DNA of 64,000 nt from Streptomyces sp. R21 (GTDB lineage Bacteria; Actinomycetota; Actinomycetes; Streptomycetales; Streptomycetaceae): contig NZ_CP163435.1 of the NCBI RefSeq assembly GCF_041051975.1, positions 3,968,001 through 4,032,000 on the forward strand, in the 5' to 3' direction. The notes under the pieces are model-generated. The model was given only the letters and a program-made list of their open reading frames with translations. It had not been told where the DNA came from and made no database searches. Positions 58,378 to 64,000 of the stretch are shown here, one piece after another. The position numbers and the translations under genes are program-made. The number at the start of each line of letters is the position of its first letter. The first letter of the stretch is position 1.

Positions 58378-58920
58378 TCACCCGAGAGTGACGGCTCCGA
58401 CTACGGCGACGAGGCCGAGAAGCACGAGCCCGAGCAGGGCGACGTAGAGAAGGAGCCGTCCCGAGGATCCGCGGGCCGGCGACAGCCTCGACCGCCGCGC
58501 CGACCGGGACTGCTCCTCGGGCGCGTCCCACCACGGGAGCGTGGGAGCCTCCTCGTACGCTTCCCCGCTCCCGTCCGCGCCCGGTGCGGGACCTCCCGCC
58601 GCCGGGACGGCCCCCCGGACCGGGGCCCCCTGCGGCCCGGCCGGCGCCGGCTCGCGGGGCCACGCCTGCACCGCCAACTCCCAGCGCACGATGAACCGTT
58701 CGGGATCCTCGCCGACGACCCGGCACAGGGCGACGACCGCCTGCTCGGGCGGCGGCTGGGTCGCGTTGAGGTAGCGCTGCCAGGAGGACTTGCTGTACGC
58801 GGTGCGCGCGCCGAGCGCGACCAGGCTGAGCCCGGTGCGGTCCTTGAGCAACCGCAACTGCTCCACGAAGTGCCGTACCTCCGGCGCAAGTTCCTCCGGC
58901 AGCGGCTGCCAGGCGCCCAT
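58378..58920 (-). CDS. HTH protein with C-terminal membrane helix, relative of the gene at 56714
   Basis: A 180-residue protein whose first 85 residues align with the N-terminus of the gene at 56714: MGAWQPLPEELAPEVRHFVE, LSLVALGARTAYSKSSWQRY, versus LPDELDPQVREFASQLRRLV and VADRTGYSKTSWERY. After a Pro/Gly-rich linker the chain ends in one membrane helix (LLLYVALLGLVLLGLVAVVG) and no outer domain. It may be a partner or decoy for the larger protein. ATG at 58920 lies 6 nt from AGGAGG; another ATG at 58926 directly abuts it. Confidence 0.78.
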   Translation of the reverse strand: MGAWQPLPEELAPEVRHFVEQLRLLKDRTGLSLVALGARTAYSKSSWQRYLNATQPPPEQAVVALCRVVGEDPERFIVRWELAVQAWPREPAPAGPQGAPVRGAVPAAGGPAPGADGSGEAYEEAPTLPWWDAPEEQSRSARRSRLSPARGSSGRLLLYVALLGLVLLGLVAVVGAVTLG

Positions 58921-59098
58921 CACCATCCTCCTCGCCGTTCCCGTGAGCGAGGGACGACTCCGGGCGGCGGGCGGTTCCCGTTGCCGGGCGCGGACACCGT
59001 AGCGGAATGGTCACTTCCGTGCCACAGCGAACTGACAGGTGTTGAACACCCCGTCCTGCTGCACAAGTGTTGACCTCAGGCGGAACACCCGCCCGAAC

Positions 59099-59134
59099 GC
59101 GGCCCGTCCTTACTCGGGGGAGAGGGCGGGCCGC
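59099..59134 (-). terminator. Hairpin after the NarL-type regulator gene
   Basis: GCGGCCCGTCCT (59099-59110) pairs with AGGGCGGGCCGC (59123-59134) with one G-U pair, loop 12 nt, about 23 nt past the stop at 59157. Confidence 0.6.
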
Positions 59135-59156
59135 GGCCGTACCTCAGCCGCCTACG

Positions 59157-59825
59157 TCAACCACCGGGCCGGACAAGACCGGTCTCGTACGCCACCACCA
59201 CCGCCTGCGCCCTGCTGTCCAGGTCGAGCTTGGTCATCGTGCGGTTGAGATGGGTCTTGACGGTGGCCTCGCTGATGTAGAGGCGGTCGGCGATCTCCAG
59301 GTTGGACAGACCGCCTGCGATGAGCCGGAGGACCTCGGTCTCGCGGGACGTCAGCGCGGCCAGGTCCGGCGGCGGTGCGGCGTCCGGCGCGGAGCCCGCC
59401 TGCCGGGCGAACGCCTCGACCAGACGGCGGGTCACGCTGGGCGCGAAGAGCGCGTCGCCGCCGCCGACCGCGGCCACCGCCGCGAGCAGCCGCTCGGGCC
59501 CCGAGTCCTTGAGCAGGAACCCGGAGGCTCCGGCGCGCAGCGCCCCGTACACGTACTCGTCGAGGTCGAAGGTGGTCAGCACGAGGATGCGGGGAGCGGG
59601 CTCGGCCGCCTCGTCGAGGATGCGCTCGGTGGCCCGGATGCCGTCCGTGCCGGGCATCCGGATGTCCATCAGGATCACCTCGGGCCGCGTCTCGGCGGCG
59701 ATCCGGACCGCCTCGTCGCCGTCTCCCGCCTCCCCGACGACCTCGATGCCGGGCGCGGCGTTCAGCAGCCCCACCAGACCTGCCCGGATCAGATACTGGT
59801 CGTCGACGACGAGCACTGTGGTCAT
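59157..59825 (-). CDS. NarL/LuxR-type response regulator
   Basis: A 222-residue regulator. Receiver: VVDDQYLIRAG, Asp54 in ILMDIRMPGTDG, LKDS lysine. The LuxR helix-turn-helix is LTSRETEVLRLIAGGLSNLE, IADRLYISEATVKTHLN, MTKLDLDSRAQAVV. The ATG lies within the end of the kinase gene (4-nt overlap at 59822-59825), so the two form a two-component operon transcribed to the left. Confidence 0.92.
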   Translation of the reverse strand: MTTVLVVDDQYLIRAGLVGLLNAAPGIEVVGEAGDGDEAVRIAAETRPEVILMDIRMPGTDGIRATERILDEAAEPAPRILVLTTFDLDEYVYGALRAGASGFLLKDSGPERLLAAVAAVGGGDALFAPSVTRRLVEAFARQAGSAPDAAPPPDLAALTSRETEVLRLIAGGLSNLEIADRLYISEATVKTHLNRTMTKLDLDSRAQAVVVAYETGLVRPGG

Positions 59826-60994
59826 GCCGTGGTCTCGTCCCCCCGCCGTTCGGCCCGCGCGGAGGTGGGCAGGGTCAGCCGCACGGCGAAACCCCCCTCC
59901 CCCAGCGGGCCGATACTGATCGTCCCGCCATAGAGCTTGGCCCGCTCCCGCATACCAATCAAGCCATGGCCGCCACCGGCCGGGACTCTGTCCGGATTCA
60001 CCCCCTCTCCGTCATCGGTCACATCGACGGCCACGTGATGTTCCTGGTAGCGGAGCCGGACGGTCGCCTCGGCGTGCCGGGCGTGCTTCAGGATGTTGGT
60101 GAGGGCTTCCTGGACGACCCGGTAGGCGCAGAGTTCGACACCGGGGGCGAGGGGGCGCGGGGTGCCCTCGACGTGCAGTTCGACGCGGACGCCTCCGGCA
60201 CGCACACGCTCGACCAGGTCGCCGAGGCGCGCGAGCCCGGGCATGGGGGCCGCGGGGGCGCCGGCCGGCTCCCCCAAGTCCTCCTCGCGCAGCACCTGGA
60301 GCATGCGGCGCAGTTCGTCCAGGGCCTCGCCGCTGGTGTCCGCGATGGTGCCCAGCGAGGCGCGGGCGGTGCGCGGGTCGGAGTCGAAGACGAAGCGCGC
60401 GAGGCCCGCCTGCACCGAGATCACCGACATGTGGTGGGCGACCACGTCGTGCAACTCCCGTGCCATGCGCCCGCGTTCCTCGGCGACCTCACGGCGTGCC
60501 CGCTCGGCCTGCTCGGCCCGCAGTTCGCGGGCGAGTTCGGCGGAGCGCCGGGCCAGGTAGCCGAACCGCCACAGTACGGCGGTGAAGAGCAGCGCCTGGG
60601 CCACGACGGACGCCATGGCGTCGCTCTCGCTGACCACACCGGCGTAGATCCACACCCCGACCATCGCCGCCGCGCAGACGGCGGTCGTGCGGGCCTGCCG
60701 CATCGAGGCCACCGTGTAGAAGGCGAGCATCGGGCCGAAGGTGGACACCACCGGCCAGTAGCCCGCGGTGACGTACACGATGCTCGCCGCCTCGACCCCG
60801 CCGAAGACGACGAGCGGAGCCCTGCCGCGGAGGGCTACGGGCAGGTGCGCGAGGACCACCAACACATAGGCCCGCGCGTCGAGTTCGGGCCACCCCTGCG
60901 TCACCGACTCCCGCCCGAGCAGGACGGCCACGCACACCATGGCGCACGCGATCAGCGTGTCGACGGCGAGCGGGCGAGGCGGCCAGAAGCGCAT
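59822..60994 (-). CDS. Sensor histidine kinase, DesK/NarX-type
   Basis: A 390-residue kinase. N-terminal hydrophobic part with four to five helices (TLIACAMVCVAVLLGRES, YVLVVLAHLPVALRG, PLVVFGGVEAASIVYVTAGY, AVCAAAMVGVWIYAGVV, VVAQALLFTAVLWRFGYLA), then dimerisation helix ERGRMARELHDVVAHHMSVI with phospho-acceptor His182, and HATPase_c with QEALTNILKHARHAEATVRL, DDGEGVNPD and GGGHGLIGMRERAKLYGG. ATG at 60994 is chosen over the open frame to 61033 because it begins near the first helix; the SD is weak. Confidence 0.9.
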   Translation of the reverse strand: MRFWPPRPLAVDTLIACAMVCVAVLLGRESVTQGWPELDARAYVLVVLAHLPVALRGRAPLVVFGGVEAASIVYVTAGYWPVVSTFGPMLAFYTVASMRQARTTAVCAAAMVGVWIYAGVVSESDAMASVVAQALLFTAVLWRFGYLARRSAELARELRAEQAERARREVAEERGRMARELHDVVAHHMSVISVQAGLARFVFDSDPRTARASLGTIADTSGEALDELRRMLQVLREEDLGEPAGAPAAPMPGLARLGDLVERVRAGGVRVELHVEGTPRPLAPGVELCAYRVVQEALTNILKHARHAEATVRLRYQEHHVAVDVTDDGEGVNPDRVPAGGGHGLIGMRERAKLYGGTISIGPLGEGGFAVRLTLPTSARAERRGDETTA

Positions 60995-61212
60995 CGCCGC
61001 AGCGTAGCGCCGTGTTCGGCGCGTCGGCGTCAACTTTTCGCGGTACCGCGGAAGTTGCAGGAACCGCGCGGCTACGGCGAGCGATGGGGCGGGAGTTCAA
61101 ACCGCGGTGGGACGCGGGGCGCACGGGACGGACCGTACGTTCTGGAGCACGACGGAGCCGGCCGACCACCGGCACCGCATCCGAGAACGTCCGAGAAGGG
61201 GAATCGGAACCC

Positions 61213-61602
61213 ATGAACACACGCAAGCGCATCGCACTCGCCGTCACCACGGTGGCGCTCGGCGCGGGGCTGTCCCTCGCTCCCGCGGCGAGCGCCGCAC
61301 CGGCACACTCCGCGCAGACCGCCCGGGCGAGCGCCTCGTGCGGCTACTACAGCGGGACGGCTGTGACGAAGACGGGTCAGACCGGCTCCGCGGCGAAGGC
61401 CCGGATCAAGGAAGTCCAGTGCCTGATCAACATCAACACGTCGTACCTGCCGCTCCTCGATGAGGACGGCTCGTTCGGCAACAACACCTACAACGCGGTG
61501 TACACCGTGCAGAAGCACGCCTTCCCCAACGACTCCAGCCAGTGGGACCACCAGGTCGGCCCCAAGACCTGGGCGAAGCTGCGCTCGGGCGTCTGGTGGT
61601 AG
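61213..61602 (+). CDS. Small secreted peptidoglycan-binding-like protein
   Basis: A 129-residue secreted protein. Signal peptide MNTRKRIALAVTTVALGAGL with SLAPAASA cleavage. The mature part resembles the PG_binding_1 fold: KARIKEVQCLININTSYLPL, LDEDGSFGNNTYNAVYTVQK, VGPKTWAKLRSGVWW. Two Cys (SASCGYYSG and EVQCLI) could make a disulfide. Likely binds the cell wall; no enzymatic domain. Starts ATG 61213 after AGAAGGGG. A 14-bp terminator follows. Confidence 0.82.
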   Translation: MNTRKRIALAVTTVALGAGLSLAPAASAAPAHSAQTARASASCGYYSGTAVTKTGQTGSAAKARIKEVQCLININTSYLPLLDEDGSFGNNTYNAVYTVQKHAFPNDSSQWDHQVGPKTWAKLRSGVWW

Positions 61603-61628
61603 GCAACGCCCACCGCAGGGGGTGAAAC

Positions 61629-61668
61629 ACGGTGGCCCGCACTCTCCGGGGGAGGTGCGGGCCACCGT
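61629..61668. terminator. Bidirectional hairpin terminator
   Basis: Perfect 14-bp stem ACGGTGGCCCGCAC (61629-61642) with GTGCGGGCCACCGT (61655-61668), loop 12 nt, between the peptidoglycan-binding gene and the convergent DUF3017 gene. Serves both strands. Confidence 0.8.
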
Positions 61669-61671
61669 CAT

Positions 61672-61701
61672 CGGCTCGAGCGGTACCGGCTCGATCGGTA
61701 C
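61672..61701. repeat. Short 15-bp tandem repeat
   Basis: CGGCTCGAGCGGTAC and CGGCTCGATCGGTAC lie in tandem (one mismatch), followed by a partial third unit CGGCTCAGCGG into the end of the DUF3017 gene. Confidence 0.7.
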
Positions 61702-61705
61702 CGGC

Positions 61706-62218
61706 TCAGCGGATCGTGAAGTGCAGCGTGTCGTCCAGGAACGGGATCTCCAGCAACGGGTCGGGCTGCGCCATCATCGCGAGCAGCACGATCGCGACGC
61801 CGAGGACGCCGTACGTCACCAGGTCCGTGAAGCGGGAGCGGACCGCGAGCATGCCCACGTCGGGCAGCATCCAGCGCAGCACGCCGCCGCCGAGCAGCGC
61901 GACGCCGATCAGGATCGTGCCGACGCGGAACACGTCCAGCGCGGTCAGCAGCAGGCCGAGCCCGACGGTCGACAGGACCGCGAGGATCGGCCACTGGCGC
62001 GCCGGTGCCGGGGCACCGCGGGGCGCCGCGCGACCGCCGCCCTCGGGCCGGGCGGTGTCACGGGTGAACAGCGGGAAGCGGCGCGTGGTGCGGCGCGGGT
62101 GCCCTTCGGCGTCGGGCGCGCTGACGGCGTCCCGCACCTCGATGTCGTCGGCGGCGTCGTCAACGGCGGGAGCCTCGACGTCCACGTGATCCCCGTTGCC
62201 CTCAGACTCGGCCGACAC
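61706..62218 (-). CDS. DUF3017 membrane protein
   Basis: A 170-residue protein. About 70 residues of acidic, Arg-containing N-tail, then three membrane helices (WPILAVLSTVGLGLLLTALDV, VGTILIGVALLGGGVLRWML, LVTYGVLGVAIVLLAMMA). DUF3017 proteins follow folD in many Streptomyces; function unknown. Its GTG start at 62218 overlaps the folD end by 17 nt, so it is translated from the folD message. Confidence 0.88.
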   Translation of the reverse strand: MSAESEGNGDHVDVEAPAVDDAADDIEVRDAVSAPDAEGHPRRTTRRFPLFTRDTARPEGGGRAAPRGAPAPARQWPILAVLSTVGLGLLLTALDVFRVGTILIGVALLGGGVLRWMLPDVGMLAVRSRFTDLVTYGVLGVAIVLLAMMAQPDPLLEIPFLDDTLHFTIR

Positions 62219-63062
62219 TGCGCTCCGCCGCCTCCACCACGTTGACGAGCAGCTGGGCCCGGGTCATCGGGCCGACGCCGCCCGGGTTCGGCGAGATCCA
62301 CGCGGCGACCTCGGCGACGCCCGGGTGGACATCGCCGACGATCTTGCCCTCGGCGCTGCGCGAGACACCGACGTCGAGCACGGCCGCGCCGGGCTTCACG
62401 TCCTCGGGGCGGATCAGGTGCGCCGAGCCGGCCGCGGCGACGATGATGTCGGCGCGCTTGAGGTGCGAGGAGAGGTCGCGCGTGCCGGTGTGGCACTGCG
62501 TCACCGTCGCGTTCTCGCTGCGCCGCGTCAGCAGCAGCGGCATCGGGCGCCCGATGGTCACACCGCGGCCGACGACCACGACCTCGGCGCCCTTGATCTC
62601 CACGCCGTACTGCCGGAGCAGGGTGAGGACACCGTTCGGGGTGCAGGGCAGCGGGGCGGGCTCGTTGAGGACGAGACGCCCGAGGTTCATCGGGTGCAGA
62701 CCGTCGGCGTCCTTGTCCGGGTCCATCAGTTCGAGGATGCGGTTCTCGTCGATGCCCTTGGGAAGCGGCAGCTGGACGATGTAACCGGTGCAGGCCGGGT
62801 CCTCGTTGAGCTCGCGGACGACGGCCTCGATCTCCTCCTGCGTGGCGGTCGCGGGCAGTTCGCGCTGAATGGAGGCGATGCCCACCTGGGCACAGTCGCG
62901 GTGCTTGCCCGCGACGTACTTCTGGCTGCCGGGGTCGTCACCGACGAGGACGGTCCCCAGGCCGGGCGTGACGCCCTTCTCCTTCAGGGCCGCCACGCGG
63001 ACGGTCAGATCGGACTTGATCGCGGCTGCGGTGGCCTTGCCATCGAGAATCTGGGCGGTCAT
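62202..63062 (-). CDS. folD: Bifunctional methylene-THF dehydrogenase / methenyl-THF cyclohydrolase
   Basis: Interconverts one-carbon folates with NADP. 286 residues. Catalytic Lys53 in SQKYVAGKHRDC, with Tyr49 four residues before; folate site VQLPLPKGID; cofactor domain with VVVGRGVTIGRPMPLLLTRR and GVSRSAEGKIVGDVH; and PGGVGPMTRAQLLVNVVEA. ATG at 63062. Works with GlyA (37772) in folate metabolism. The DUF3017 gene is translationally coupled. Confidence 0.96.
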   Translation of the reverse strand: MTAQILDGKATAAAIKSDLTVRVAALKEKGVTPGLGTVLVGDDPGSQKYVAGKHRDCAQVGIASIQRELPATATQEEIEAVVRELNEDPACTGYIVQLPLPKGIDENRILELMDPDKDADGLHPMNLGRLVLNEPAPLPCTPNGVLTLLRQYGVEIKGAEVVVVGRGVTIGRPMPLLLTRRSENATVTQCHTGTRDLSSHLKRADIIVAAAGSAHLIRPEDVKPGAAVLDVGVSRSAEGKIVGDVHPGVAEVAAWISPNPGGVGPMTRAQLLVNVVEAAERSVGRV

Positions 63063-63337
63063 GGCCCCATCCTCCCGGATGACCCGGCCCCGGTTCCAAT
63101 CCGGCCACCATATGGGCCTTGCGACGCCGATTCCCGGGCCCGTCCCCCGCATCCGGCCATGATCATCGATGTTGCACTTGCACAACACATATGGCATCCG
63201 GCTGGACAAGTAAGAGGCGCCTAAAGAACGATGAGCAGCACAGTGCCGCGGGCAGTACCGGGGGGACGGACCGCTCTGTAGAAATTCCTCCGACCGTTCC
63301 GCGCTTCGTCCCCGCGCAAAACGGAGGAAAACCCGCC

Positions 63338-63961
63338 ATGAGTTTCGGCGACCCGAACAACCCTTATGGGCAGCCTCCCCAGCAGCCCCCGGGCCCGCCC
63401 GGATACGGCTACCCGCAGGCCCCGCCCGGCGTACCGCCGCAGGGCTACGGCTACCCGCAGCAGCCGGCGTACCCCGGCTACCCGGGCGGCAACCAGATGC
63501 TTCCGCAGTCGATGCCGGGGCTTTTGATGACGGCCCGCGTCTTCCTCTTCATCATCGCGGTGCCGCAGACCATCGCGGCGCTGTTCTGGTTCTACCTCGC
63601 CGCGTTCGCGAACGACGTGTCGGACAGTGCGGACGACTACGGGTTCACCAACGTGGGCAACGGCGGGCACATGGCCGCCGGGGTCTTCGTCTTGATCGCT
63701 CTGCTCGCCGCGGCCCTCGCGACCCTCTCCATCACGCTCGGCGTGAAGTTCAGCAGGGGCGGCCAGGGCGTCCGCATCACCACCGTCGTCTACGGTGCGC
63801 TCGGCGGCATCGTCGGCCTGATCGCGCTCTTCGTCGGCCTGGACTCCGGACTCGCGTCCGCGGTCATCCTGCCGCTGATCTGGGTCGTCTTCGCCACCGT
63901 CATCACGGCGGCGCCGGTCGTCGCCAGCGGCACCGCCTGGTTCGCACGCCCGCGCTACTGA
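63338..63961 (+). CDS. Membrane protein with Pro/Gly/Tyr-rich N-tail
   Basis: A 207-residue protein. First 50 residues are rich in Pro, Gly, Tyr and Gln (GYGYPQAPPGVPPQGYGYP), a common feature of Streptomyces membrane proteins with cytosolic tails. Four membrane helices follow (VFLFIIAVPQTIAALFWFYL, MAAGVFVLIALLAAALATLS, VVYGALGGIVGLIALFVGL, VILPLIWVVFATVITAAPVV). Function unknown. ATG at 63338 has CGGAGGAAA 8 nt upstream. Confidence 0.78.
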   Translation: MSFGDPNNPYGQPPQQPPGPPGYGYPQAPPGVPPQGYGYPQQPAYPGYPGGNQMLPQSMPGLLMTARVFLFIIAVPQTIAALFWFYLAAFANDVSDSADDYGFTNVGNGGHMAAGVFVLIALLAAALATLSITLGVKFSRGGQGVRITTVVYGALGGIVGLIALFVGLDSGLASAVILPLIWVVFATVITAAPVVASGTAWFARPRY

Positions 63962-64000
63962 ACTCCCCGCGCAGGCCGCTTCGTTCACACCAAGGGCCGT

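Noticed and set aside
1..64000. CRISPR array, tRNA genes, prophage or IS elements
   Set aside because: No regular spaced repeats, no tRNA-like cloverleaf or TpsiC box noticed, no transposase or integrase frame.

Overview
The window is a GC-rich, mostly codon-biased stretch of an actinomycete chromosome, almost certainly Streptomyces. The evidence is GC-rich third positions, GTG and TTG starts, a single TTA codon noticed, a protein of the SCO4848 family, and a gene order that, from memory, resembles the sdh-trpS-glyA-mdh-folD core region of S. coelicolor read backwards. No rRNA, tRNA, CRISPR, phage or insertion sequence was seen. It is core chromosome with small accessory patches.

Layout. 1-7.6 kb is accessory: an ECF sigma factor coupled to a 48-residue peptide and a partial third gene, a decayed secreted-protein gene, a DUF4241 gene with a TTA codon, two related small proteins flanking a lipoprotein, and a DUF4328 membrane protein. 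7.7-14 kb holds a GH20 hexosaminidase, an OHCU-decarboxylase-like gene with an apparent frameshift, and sdhCDAB ending in a strong hairpin. 13.9-17.9 kb has a Uma2-like protein, a secreted Cip1-like protein, a VOC protein and a three-gene TetR operon with two matching operators. 17.9-24.8 kb has an MMPL exporter divergent from a two-component system and an LTA-synthase-like protein. 24.8-30.1 kb has an RsbW-like ATPase, an orphan peptide-binding protein with a structured leader, a membrane phosphoesterase, an SCO4848-family protein and a D-Ala-D-Ala carboxypeptidase.

30.0-35.2 kb is the most striking region. BrkB, GtrA, UbiA (DPPR-synthase-like) and PAP2 genes overlap on the minus strand and diverge from dprE1-dprE2. 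This is a compact version of the mycobacterial route to polyprenyl-phosphoryl-arabinose, in a lineage not known for an arabinogalactan wall.

35.2-44.8 kb has a 2'-5' RNA ligase-like protein, trpS, a long glyA, rocD, a DMT transporter, and a MocR regulator divergent from an operon of two AhpD-like proteins and a PEP mutase/isocitrate lyase family enzyme. 44.8-52.0 kb is a complete choline-to-glycine-betaine and uptake cassette (betB, betA, ATPase, fused double permease, binding protein). 52.2-64 kb has a secreted protein, a MarR-GNAT fusion under a perfect palindrome, mdh, two related HTH-membrane proteins, a NarL-type two-component system, a small peptidoglycan-binding protein, a DUF3017 protein coupled to folD, and a proline/tyrosine-rich membrane protein. 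A dispersed intergenic repeat with a covarying stem occurs near 41.6 and 56.5 kb.
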